Shown here: positions 1-5,265 of the stretch, one piece after another
Layout of the letters: the number at the start of each line of letters is the position of its first letter
How positions within the stretch are numbered: the stretch's first letter is position 1
Assembly (NCBI GenBank): GCA_017960415.1
Contig: JAGCZE010000210.1
Span: 1-6,498, forward strand
Direction: 5' to 3'
DNA from: Lachnospiraceae bacterium
GTDB taxonomy: Bacteria > Bacillota_A > Clostridia > Lachnospirales > Lachnospiraceae
DNA: 6,498 nucleotides
The notes under the pieces: model-generated
Seen by the model: the letters and a program-made list of their open reading frames with translations, nothing else
Database searches by the model: none
What the model was told of the DNA's origin: nothing
Position numbers and translations under genes: made by a program

Positions 1-14
1 GACATTCCGAGAAA

Positions 15-42
15 GGAAGGCAGTAATTTAAAAATGCCTTCC
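15..42. repeat. 8-bp inverted repeat at left edge
   Basis: GGAAGGCA (15-22) and TGCCTTCC (35-42) are perfect inverted copies around a 12-nt AT-rich spacer. The right arm overlaps the left arm of the 38-55 hairpin, so the two structures compete for the same bases. This may only reflect the edge of the repeat-like element next to it. Function is unknown. Confidence 0.45.
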
Positions 43-55
43 CCTTGAGGGGAAG
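30..55 (-). terminator. Rho-independent terminator of the minus-strand operon
   Basis: Read on the minus strand, a 7-bp perfect stem (CTTCCCC / GGGGAAG, plus positions 38-44 and 49-55, 4-nt loop) is followed by GCATTTTT and further A/T bases. It lies about 30 bp past the stop of the Gx-transporter gene, where the three-gene minus-strand unit should end. The same hairpin is part of a longer repeat-like element at 36-79. Confidence 0.6.
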
Positions 56-79
56 CTGCCCCGAAGCGGCGGATGAGGT
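36..79. repeat. Repeat-like element with two adjacent hairpins
   Basis: Two stem-loops stand side by side: CTTCCCC-TTGA-GGGGAAG (38-55), then GCTGC-(6 nt)-GCGGC (55-70, one G-U pair), followed by GGATGAGG. I recall elements with this architecture, a CCCCTTGAGGGG stem, a variable GC-rich stem and a GGATGAGG tail, as dispersed intergenic repeats in Clostridia genomes. Only one copy lies in this window, so repetition in the genome is inferred from memory. The element sits immediately downstream of a gene, as such elements usually do. Confidence 0.5.
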
Positions 80-83
80 GTGC

Positions 84-761
84 TCACAACAGCACACGCA
101 GCCTTGTTACAAGCACCGCCGCTATGATTCCGATGATCAGCCCGGCTGTAAGTCCGGAGATTATGAGCATCGGAAGATAGTACAAAACCGCATCTCCAAG
201 CATCAGAAATGCAAGCAGGAGCTGGGCGAGGTTGTGGGCCGTGCCGCCTGCGACGCTGACCGCGGTGATCGAGAAACGGCCTGTGCGGGCCAGAAGAAAC
301 ATGACCGTGAGGCTGAAAAAGGCACCGGCAAGACCATAGACAGCAGCAGACATGCCGCTGTAGGTTATTCCGCCGAGCATGATCCTTGCTGCAGAGATGC
401 CAAGAACACAGAGCAGACTGTGAACTGAAGGAATATCATTAACACTTGGCAGATTGTGTGCTGCATGAGCATCATTGACACTTGGCAGACTGTGTGCTGT
501 ATGAGCATCATTGACATTTGGCAGATTGTTTACAGAAGAAGCTTTATTTTCGGGACTGTGCGATGAAGATCGTGCGGTCCCGGTTTTGTTATTTAACAGA
601 TAGAGCGCTGCCATGGTCACTATATTGGCGAAGCCGGCCTTTACGCCCGGAATGCCGGTGAAGGGCGGGATCAGGGATTCTATGAATCCCAGGACAAAAG
701 CCAGGGCTGTAAACATGCCGAGAAGTGCAATGCGGCTTATTTTTATTCCGGGGTTGTTCAT
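84..761 (-). CDS. Gx transporter family membrane protein (PF07456-like, 'heptaprenyl diphosphate synthase component I')
   Basis: This is a 225-residue polytopic membrane protein. The N-terminal part (IALLGMFTALAFVLGFIESL, then IPPFTGIPGVKAGFANIVTM) and the C-terminal part (GRFSITAVSVAGGTAHNLAQ, then YYLPMLIISGLTAGLIIGII) match the Gx-transporter family. That family was once labelled heptaprenyl diphosphate synthase component I but resembles ECF-type substrate-binding subunits. The substrate is unknown. Hydrophobic stretches lie near residues 10-30, 40-56, 117-157 and 165-220. Residues about 58-116 are an unusual Ser/Asn/His-rich insertion with 12-residue tandem repeats; related proteins as I recall them have only a short turn there. 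The ATG at 761 has a modest AAAGG nine bases upstream. It is the last gene of the minus-strand unit, 64 bp after the NusG-II gene, its usual partner in Clostridia. Family assignment is firm, function is not. Confidence 0.88.
   Translation of the reverse strand: MNNPGIKISRIALLGMFTALAFVLGFIESLIPPFTGIPGVKAGFANIVTMAALYLLNNKTGTARSSSHSPENKASSVNNLPNVNDAHTAHSLPSVNDAHAAHNLPSVNDIPSVHSLLCVLGISAARIMLGGITYSGMSAAVYGLAGAFFSLTVMFLLARTGRFSITAVSVAGGTAHNLAQLLLAFLMLGDAVLYYLPMLIISGLTAGLIIGIIAAVLVTRLRVLL
408..533 (-). repeat. 36-bp in-frame tandem repeat within the Gx-transporter gene
   Basis: Units at 480-515 and 444-479 differ at only 2 of 36 bases. A degenerate unit follows at 408-443, and a partial unit precedes at about 516-533. 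On the minus strand the unit encodes VNDAH(T/A)AH(S/N)LPS (residues 83-94 and 95-106), then VNDIPSVHSLLC (107-118). The unit is a multiple of three, so copy-number change would keep the frame. It is rich in His, Asn and Ser and lies in a predicted loop between membrane segments. Confidence 0.9.
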
Positions 762-791
762 GTGGGAAGCCTTTCGGGATGTAACTTGTAT

Positions 792-859
792 TTACTGTGA
801 GACTGCGTCGAACCGGGATGTGTGCTTACTGTGATACCGCGTCGATCGGGGACGCTTCC
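792..859. repeat. 34-bp imperfect tandem duplication spanning the stop of the NusG-II gene
   Basis: Positions 792-825 and 826-859 align with the same 9-bp start (TTACTGTGA), a shared GCGTCGA core and a shared GGGA, with the rest diverged. The second copy (826-859) encodes the last residues and stop of the NusG-II protein (ASPIDAVSQ then TAA). The first copy lies just past that stop and, in the matching phase, would read TSRFDAVSQ then TAA. The unit is not a multiple of three. Confidence 0.75.
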
Positions 860-1200
860 TCACCGGCAAGGATCTCTACTACTACACGGTTCGGGAGACA
901 GATGATGCTTTCTTCGGCATGTGAGACCGGAGAGTGTTTTACGCAGATTTTGTCGGGGCAGGAAGAAGATTCGACATATGCCTTTCCTTCCGATATCACA
1001 AGCCTGAGTTCGCCGCCGTCATATCCGCTGACCGTGGTTTCCAGGTCGTGCGATAAAGGACAGACGATGGTCTGCCTGCCGTCAACGGTTACCAGAACCG
1101 TCATCCCCGGGTCACGGTGAGTGCCCGTATGTATAAGATATGCTGCCCCGGCAAGGAGCAGCACAGTTATGTAGATCAATATATCTTGTTTTTTAAACAT
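826..1200 (-). CDS. NusG domain II-containing membrane-anchored protein
   Basis: This 124-residue protein has one N-terminal membrane segment (about residues 7-24, IYITVLLLAGAAYLI) and then a small beta-rich domain facing outward. The segment CPDKIC (81-86) followed by IICLPNRVVVEI (99-110) is the hallmark of the NusG domain II family (PF07009), stand-alone relatives of the extra domain in some NusG proteins. Three cysteines (81, 86, 101) are visible. The two glycines usually found between the CPDKIC and CLPN motifs are replaced here by His/Ser-rich sequence. The molecular role is not known; Clostridia often place such genes beside a Gx-transporter gene, as here, or near rnf or apbE genes. 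The ATG at 1200 is supported by GAGG eight bases upstream. It sits 75 bp after the protease gene and 64 bp before the transporter gene, so co-transcription is likely. It is not the elongation factor NusG, which is encoded at 4174-4695. Confidence 0.88.
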   Translation of the reverse strand: MFKKQDILIYITVLLLAGAAYLIHTGTHRDPGMTVLVTVDGRQTIVCPLSHDLETTVSGYDGGELRLVISEGKAYVESSSCPDKICVKHSPVSHAEESIICLPNRVVVEILAGEEASPIDAVSQ

Positions 1201-1237
1201 CCGCCAGACCTCAAGGAAACGCTAAAAGGAAACATTA

Positions 1238-1260
1238 ATCCGATATCAGAATATGCGGAT
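1238..1260. other. Intercistronic hairpin between protease and NusG-II genes
   Basis: ATCCGATAT (1238-1246) pairs with ATAT plus CGGAT (1251-1260, one bulged G) around a CAGA loop, giving about nine base pairs. No strong T-run follows on the minus strand (TTAATGTTTCC). It therefore looks like an mRNA processing or stabilising structure, or a weak partial terminator that lowers expression of the two downstream genes. Confidence 0.45.
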
Positions 1261-1275
1261 CGGTACGGTATTATT

Positions 1276-3492
1276 CTAAAATAGATTATTCTTTACAGGT
1301 TGTTTGTTCATTGTGGAAGGTATTATTCCAATACTTACGGAACTTAGCGTGCCGGACGCGGTCGACTGGATGTCGGAATTGCCGCCGGAAGCCAGAGCAG
1401 GCCGGATATAAGCCATGACTGTTGCTGTAGTAACGTTTCCGCGGTTGTCCGAAACGTAGATCGTGTAAGGCCCCTGCTCGGATACCGTAAAGGATATATT
1501 TCCGTTTTCATCGGGAGTAAGTACTGTTCCGTTTGCCGAACTCTTAAAATCGGAGGAAGAATGTCTTCCGCGCATGTATTTTACGGTCCGGATGCCGCTG
1601 TGAAGGTCACTGACACGCGCCGATACAGTAAGCTGTGATGCCGTGCTGTCCATGGAAAGCGATGCGTCAAAAATATACGGAAGCACGATATCATCCATTA
1701 TCGGAAATGTCTTGATCAGGTAATTGCCCGCCTTATCCTCGGCAAAGAAGGTATAAATACCCGGTTTTGCAAGGTACAGGGTGTTATTTTCGACAGCCAG
1801 GCCTTCGGTACCGTTCTTGAAATCCTCGTAACTTCTTGCCCCGGGGAGATAACGGATGGCATTGACGCCCGAACCTCCGCGGTCGATCGGAACAAACGAG
1901 ATCCTGATGCCGTTGACGTCATACCCCACATCCAGTGAAAAATCAGGCGGCGAATCATCATAAGGAAGCCTGCCGACATTGTAGATGGCGGTTGCCAGAC
2001 TCGGGATACCGGGATATTTGATAAGTTTTTCGAGTTCATCGAGCTCACGGATGGAACCTAAGATCGCGTCACGAACAGCACCGGCCCAGGTACGTCCGCC
2101 GTAGGAATAAAGCAATGCGGCGATCGCGCTGACCTGAGGGGCTGCCATGGAGGAACCGCTGATAGCTGAATAACTGCCGACGGTTGTGCTCATGATGTCT
2201 GTTCCGGGAACAACGATATCTACCGTATCATGTCCGTAATTGGAATTGAAAGGCAGCTTACCGTGTGCATTTACGAAGCCAACGCTGATGATGTTGTCAA
2301 ATCCGAAGCAGGCCGGATATATCGGATGCTTGTCGTTGTCGGTACCGTCATTGCCGGCAGCGCATACAAACAGCATCTTGGAGTTCCTGATCGCGGAAGC
2401 AAGTGAAGCTGAATAAGTGTAGGTTCCCCAGCTGATGTTGCAGACCGAAGCACCCATGCGCTCTGCGTAGCGGATAGCCTTGATCGCATCGGACAGCTTG
2501 CCTTTACGGTTTGTTCCGCCATGGATCTTAAGGCTCATGATCTTCACATTTCCGACCGAAGCAATGCCTGCGATTCCTATGCCGTTGTTTCTTGCAGCGG
2601 CGATAACTCCTGCAATATGAGTTCCGTGATCGTCACAGTCGTCGGGATCTGCGATCCGGTTGCCGGTAGCTTCATCCGTTATATAATGACATATTGTATT
2701 GTCGTTGTTGTAAAAATCCCAACCGTAGACATCGTCAATATAGCCGTTGCCGTCATCATCCTTGCCGTTATCCGGGATTTCGCCGGGATTGATCCACATG
2801 CTGTCGGCAAGATCGGGATGGTTGAAGTCAACGCCTGTGTCTATTACCGCGATGATGACCGGCTGCCCGGTATGTTCATCGGCCTCGTAGGCGTACCAGC
2901 CGCGGGCTACATCAAGGTCTATGCCCGGAGTCGAGGACTGTTCGGTAAATGTCTCGTTACCGTATTTTAAATATGTACCTGTATTATGGAATGAATACTG
3001 GGTCTGTGAGAAATAATCATCGGAAATAGGGAGCTTGACCGCTACCGGAGGAGGGGTTTCGACCGTTTCTTCCTCATCGGAAGGATCTTCGGTATCCTCG
3101 GGAACAACGGTTTTGCCCGAATCTTCCGATGCGCCGGACTCCTCATCGGAGCTGCCGGAAGACTTTTCATTGCCGTTGTTTCCGGTAGAGCTGTCGGAAG
3201 ACTTTTCATTGCTGTTGTTTCCGGTAGTGTTGTCGGAAGACTTGTCTTTGTCATTGTTCCCGGCAGTGTTGTCGGAGGACTTGTCTTTGTCAGTACTTAC
3301 AGAGTCTTTGCCGGTATCTGTATCGGGATTTCCTTTGTTTGCGGTATCGGACAGGAGAAAGAGTTCTTCTTCGTTTTCATTATAATTATCGGAAGGCATA
3401 CAAAATACAGCCGGCGGATCGGAAATGCCGACAAAGCCAATACTGCTGACAAGCATGCAGATTATAGCCAGGAAAGAAATGATACGTTTCAT
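1276..3492 (-). CDS. Secreted subtilisin-like serine protease (S8 family)
   Basis: Numbered from the ATG at 3492, this is a 738-residue exported endopeptidase. Residues 1-25 (MKRIISFLAIICMLVSSIGF...) form a signal peptide. Residues about 59-145 are a Ser/Asn/Asp/Lys/Glu-rich linker with 13-residue repeats. The S8 catalytic domain spans about 190-480, with Asp218 (VIDTG), His289 (DDHGTH), oxyanion Asn381 (AAGN) and Ser448 (SGSSMAAPQ). An EF-hand-like acidic loop, DNGKDDDGNGYIDD (241-254), should bind calcium. Residues about 516-697 hold two related Ig-like modules, each ending in a (D/S)(K/N)xGN turn. I see no LPXTG motif, S-layer domain, C-terminal membrane helix or lipobox, so release or non-covalent wall binding is likely. 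A longer TTG start at 3567 is rejected because it lies in the promoter -35. The SD is weak (GAAAG, ten bases upstream). All catalytic residues are present, so it should be active; its substrate is unknown. Confidence 0.93.
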   Translation of the reverse strand: MKRIISFLAIICMLVSSIGFVGISDPPAVFCMPSDNYNENEEELFLLSDTANKGNPDTDTGKDSVSTDKDKSSDNTAGNNDKDKSSDNTTGNNSNEKSSDSSTGNNGNEKSSGSSDEESGASEDSGKTVVPEDTEDPSDEEETVETPPPVAVKLPISDDYFSQTQYSFHNTGTYLKYGNETFTEQSSTPGIDLDVARGWYAYEADEHTGQPVIIAVIDTGVDFNHPDLADSMWINPGEIPDNGKDDDGNGYIDDVYGWDFYNNDNTICHYITDEATGNRIADPDDCDDHGTHIAGVIAAARNNGIGIAGIASVGNVKIMSLKIHGGTNRKGKLSDAIKAIRYAERMGASVCNISWGTYTYSASLASAIRNSKMLFVCAAGNDGTDNDKHPIYPACFGFDNIISVGFVNAHGKLPFNSNYGHDTVDIVVPGTDIMSTTVGSYSAISGSSMAAPQVSAIAALLYSYGGRTWAGAVRDAILGSIRELDELEKLIKYPGIPSLATAIYNVGRLPYDDSPPDFSLDVGYDVNGIRISFVPIDRGGSGVNAIRYLPGARSYEDFKNGTEGLAVENNTLYLAKPGIYTFFAEDKAGNYLIKTFPIMDDIVLPYIFDASLSMDSTASQLTVSARVSDLHSGIRTVKYMRGRHSSSDFKSSANGTVLTPDENGNISFTVSEQGPYTIYVSDNRGNVTTATVMAYIRPALASGGNSDIQSTASGTLSSVSIGIIPSTMNKQPVKNNLF
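3157..3291 (-). repeat. 39-bp tandem repeat encoding the protease linker
   Basis: About three and a half units of 39 bp encode DKDKSSDNTAGNN, DKDKSSDNTTGNN, SNEKSSDSSTGNN and then GNEKSS, at residues about 68-112 from the ATG. The in-frame, low-complexity and highly charged linker separates the signal peptide from the catalytic domain. Such repeats expand and contract easily by slippage, so length may vary between strains. Confidence 0.9.
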
Positions 3493-3538
3493 TTTATTTA
3501 AACTTTCTATTTCAATAAGAAGATTACCCCAATCCTTC

Positions 3539-3567
3539 ACTATAAAATATACTTCGGAAACAGTCAA
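3539..3567 (-). promoter_or_regulatory. Sigma-A type promoter of the protease operon
   Basis: On the minus strand TTGACT (plus 3562-3567) is followed after exactly 17 bases by TATAGT (plus 3539-3544). Transcription should start near 3532, giving a leader of about 40 nt before the ATG at 3492. This excludes the in-frame TTG at 3567 as a start, since it lies inside the -35 hexamer. Confidence 0.75.
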
Positions 3568-3624
3568 AATGCAATAACGGAATTATTTACGAAAAATTCA
3601 TATTATAGTAACGTAAATTTCTGC

Positions 3625-3653
3625 TTGACGAACGGGAATTTCTGTGATACATT
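3625..3653 (+). promoter_or_regulatory. Sigma-A type promoter for rpmG-secE-nusG
   Basis: TTGACG (3625-3630) is followed after 17 bases by TACATT (3648-3653), with TG one base before the -10 hexamer (3645-3646), an extended -10. Transcription should begin near 3660, leaving a leader of about 110 nt before rpmG. The -35 lies about 58 bp from the -35 of the divergent protease promoter. Confidence 0.75.
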
Positions 3654-3664
3654 ATTAAGGCTGG

Positions 3665-3689
3665 CGCGCACAGTTTTTTTTATTGCGCG
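3665..3689 (+). other. Inverted repeat at the 5' end of the rpmG leader
   Basis: CGCGCA (3665-3670) and TGCGCG (3684-3689) form a perfect 6-bp GC-rich stem around a 13-nt loop carrying an eight-base T-run. With the predicted transcription start near 3660, this hairpin would cap the very 5' end of the mRNA. The T-run lies in the loop rather than after the stem, so it is not a standard terminator. Confidence 0.5.
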
Positions 3690-3719
3690 AAATTAGCGGT
3701 ATTTTATTTATATTTCAGC

Positions 3720-3746
3720 CATGGGCAACCGACCACATTGTCCATG
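3720..3746 (+). other. Hairpin in the rpmG leader upstream of the ribosome binding site
   Basis: CATGGGCAA (3720-3728) pairs with TTGTCCATG (3738-3746) over nine base pairs with one G-U pair, around a 9-nt loop. It ends about a dozen bases before the GGAGG of rpmG. It could protect the mRNA or be a regulatory leader element; I cannot match it to a known ribosomal leader family. Confidence 0.5.
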
Positions 3747-3771
3747 AGTATCAGAAACGGAGGTGGAAGTT

Positions 3772-3921
3772 GTGCGAACAAAGATTACATTAGCATGCAC
3801 AGAGTGCAAGCAGCGTAACTACAACACGACGAAAGAGAAGAAGAATCATCCTGACAGAATGGAAACCAAAAAGTACTGCAGATTCTGCAAGACTCACACT
3901 CTGCATAGGGAAACGAAGTAA
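3772..3921 (+). CDS. rpmG: 50S ribosomal protein L33 (bL33)
   Basis: This 49-residue protein of the large ribosomal subunit reads [18 protein letters not shown] and so on, to LHRETK, with GTG as start codon. Two CxxC pairs (Cys9/Cys12 and Cys36/Cys39) form the zinc ribbon of the zinc-binding (C+) L33 type, as opposed to the cysteine-free paralogue used under zinc limitation. The start is fixed by GGAGG at 3759-3763, eight bases upstream. An in-frame GTG at 3763 overlaps that SD and is unlikely. It is the first gene of the rightward operon; its stop overlaps the AAGGAGG of secE. Length and order (rpmG-secE-nusG) are typical of Firmicutes. Many relatives carry a tRNA-Trp gene near here; none is present. 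Confidence 0.96.
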   Translation: MRTKITLACTECKQRNYNTTKEKKNHPDRMETKKYCRFCKTHTLHRETK

Positions 3922-3934
3922 GGAGGCTTGAAGT

Positions 3935-4147
3935 ATGGCAGAAAACACAAAGTCAGAAGCTAAGCCTGCTGTGAAGAAAAGCTTTTTCAAGGGTGTGAAG
4001 TCTGAGTGGCGTAAGATCACCTGGCCTTCGAAAGAGACACTTTTCAGGGAAACGACTGCAGTAATTGTTATTTCCGTAGTCCTTGGTGCAGTGATCGCAC
4101 TGCTCGATGCTCTCATCAAACTCGGTATCGATAAGATCATCGTTTGA
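3935..4147 (+). CDS. secE: Preprotein translocase subunit SecE
   Basis: SecE is the small essential clamp subunit of the SecYEG channel in the plasma membrane. This 70-residue form is the short, single-span type usual in Gram-positive bacteria. Residues 1-20 are a charged cytoplasmic tail. Residues 21-37 carry the conserved amphipathic segment [20 protein letters not shown] with the Trp-Pro pair, and residues about 40-65 form the membrane helix ([20 protein letters not shown]). AAGGAGG at 3920-3926 lies eight bases before the ATG and overlaps the rpmG stop, so the two genes are translationally close. nusG follows after 26 bp. Confidence 0.96.
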   Translation: MAENTKSEAKPAVKKSFFKGVKSEWRKITWPSKETLFRETTAVIVISVVLGAVIALLDALIKLGIDKIIV

Positions 4148-4173
4148 CAGCTTGAAAGACAAGGGGAATAAAT

Positions 4174-4695
4174 ATGGCAGAAGCTAATTGGTACGTTGTT
4201 CATACCTATTCCGGTTATGAAAACAAAGTAATGGACGACATTACAAACACAATCAAAAACAGAGGGCTTCAAGACCAGATACTCGATGTTATGGTTCCGG
4301 TTCAGGATGTTATCGAAGTGAAGAACGGCAAACGTAAGCCTGCGAAGAGAAAGCTCTTCCCCGGTTACGTTATCGTACATATGATAATGAACGATGAAAC
4401 CTGGTACGTTGTGCGCAATACGCGCGGTGTTACGGGTTTTGTGGGTCCCGGATCGAAGCCGGTTCCGCTCTCACCCCAGGATCTCGAACTCCTCACAGGC
4501 GGTCAGCCTGAGCTTGAGGTTGATTTCGAAGTCGGGGATATCGTCACGGTTGTTGCTGATAACGGATACAAGGATCAGCAGTGCGTGATCAGAGAGATCG
4601 ATCTGGCAAAAGAGACCGTTACCATCAGCATTGATATGTTCGGCAGGGAGACGCCTGTTGAACTGAGTCTGACTGATGTGAAGTCGAACAATTGA
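4174..4695 (+). CDS. nusG: Transcription termination/antitermination factor NusG
   Basis: NusG binds the RNA polymerase clamp and modulates pausing and elongation; its KOW domain links polymerase to partners such as S10. The 173-residue protein has an NGN domain at about residues 5-108 (NWYVVHTYSGYENKV, then LFPGYVIVHM, then VRNTRGVTGFVGPGSKPVPL). A C-terminal KOW domain spans about 117-170 and ends in MFGRETPVELSLTDVK. The KOW core is atypical: the expected GPF-type turn reads ADNGYK, and the near-invariant glycine aligns with Cys137 (QQCVIREID). AAGGGG lies ahead of the ATG. The last codons overlap an inverted-repeat array at 4683-4726. I see no inserted domain II, which is encoded separately in this window as a stand-alone membrane protein. 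Confidence 0.97.
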   Translation: MAEANWYVVHTYSGYENKVMDDITNTIKNRGLQDQILDVMVPVQDVIEVKNGKRKPAKRKLFPGYVIVHMIMNDETWYVVRNTRGVTGFVGPGSKPVPLSPQDLELLTGGQPELEVDFEVGDIVTVVADNGYKDQQCVIREIDLAKETVTISIDMFGRETPVELSLTDVKSNN

Positions 4696-4726
4696 CATTG
4701 TCAAATGTTCGACTGGTCGAACAATT
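4683..4726 (+). promoter_or_regulatory. Three-copy inverted repeat array across the nusG stop (possible RNA switch)
   Basis: GTCGAACAATT occurs twice as a perfect 11-base direct repeat (4683-4693 and 4716-4726), with the exact inverse TGTTCGAC between them (4706-4713). Arms one and two can form an 8-bp stem continued, past an A-A mismatch, by TTGAC/GTCAA (4692-4696 and 4700-4704). Arms two and three can form a 7-bp stem with a CTGG loop (4706-4723). The pairings exclude each other. Arm one lies in the last codons of nusG, so a terminating ribosome would mask it. The downstream bases are A/T-rich (AATTAAAATTATTTT) but not a strong T-run. The regulatory function is inferred; the repeats are seen directly. 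Confidence 0.6.
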
Positions 4727-4769
4727 AAAATTATTTTACGAAATTCGATAATGAAAAGAGGAGAAAATA

Positions 4770-5195
4770 ATGGCTAAGAAAGTTACAGGTTACATTAAGT
4801 TACAGATCCCTGCCGGCAAGGCAACACCTGCTCCTCCCGTTGGACCCGCACTTGGACAGCATGGTGTTAACATAGTTCAGTTTACAAAAGAGTTTAACGC
4901 AAGAACAGCAGATCAGGGAGATCTGATCATTCCCGTAGTTATCACGGTATACGCTGACAGGTCTTTCAGCTTTATCACCAAGACCCCTCCCGCAGCAGTA
5001 CTTCTTAAGAAGGCTTGCAACATTAAGAAGGCTTCGGGTGTTCCCAACAAGCAGAAGGTTGCGACCATCAAAAAGGCAGAAGTTGTTAAGATCGCAGAGC
5101 TCAAGATGCCCGACCTTAACGCAGCAAGCATTGAAGCAGCTACAAGCATGATCTGCGGTACCGCACGTTCGATGGGTATCGTTGTAGAGGACTGA
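4770..5195 (+). CDS. rplK: 50S ribosomal protein L11 (uL11)
   Basis: L11 binds the GTPase-associated region of 23S rRNA at the base of the stalk and takes part in factor-dependent GTP hydrolysis and in sensing for the stringent response. The 141-residue length is standard. The N-terminal domain shows the proline-rich [20 protein letters not shown] (residues 15-34), the region where thiopeptide antibiotics act with rRNA. The C-terminal RNA-binding domain runs from about residue 72 and ends in the family signature [13 protein letters not shown]. The ATG follows AGAGGAG at 4757-4763. It lies 74 bp after nusG, and that gap carries the inverted-repeat array; rplA follows after 70 bp. Confidence 0.98.
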   Translation: MAKKVTGYIKLQIPAGKATPAPPVGPALGQHGVNIVQFTKEFNARTADQGDLIIPVVITVYADRSFSFITKTPPAAVLLKKACNIKKASGVPNKQKVATIKKAEVVKIAELKMPDLNAASIEAATSMICGTARSMGIVVED

Positions 5196-5265
5196 TAATA
5201 TTATTTTAGAATAAGTGGAAGGATACTTGAACAAAGATCCGCTATTACCACGAGGAGGTTATTTA

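Noticed and set aside
45..428. Open frame on the plus strand opposite the Gx-transporter gene
   Set aside because: It is antisense to a recognised membrane protein, and its product is a charged, unstructured shadow without any motif.
408..533. CRISPR-like spaced repeats
   Set aside because: The units are contiguous, in frame and protein-coding, with no unique spacers between them.
2521..2970. Plus-strand open frame opposite the protease catalytic domain
   Set aside because: It is a complementary-frame shadow of the S8 domain with no plausible start signal.
3493..3567. Longer protease start (TTG at 3567) adding 25 residues
   Set aside because: The TTG lies inside the -35 hexamer of the predicted promoter, and the extra residues would bury the signal peptide; the ATG at 3492 gives a proper signal sequence.
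3721..3747. Nine-codon ATG-to-TGA mini-ORF (MGNRPHCP) in the rpmG leader, a possible leader peptide
   Set aside because: No ribosome binding site precedes it, and it coincides with the arms of the 3720-3746 hairpin; it is short enough to arise by chance.
3790..4380. 196-codon open frame on the minus strand under rpmG-secE-nusG
   Set aside because: It lies antisense to three certain genes, has no family resemblance, and is open only because of their codon use.
4692..4737. Possible rplK promoter starting with TTGACA at 4692
   Set aside because: No acceptable -10 hexamer lies 16-18 bases downstream; the TTGACA is explained as part of the hairpin arm.
5215..5265. GTG start 17 codons upstream of rplA
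   Set aside because: The added residues do not resemble L1, and a strong GAGGAGG lies inside them, properly spaced for the ATG at 5266.
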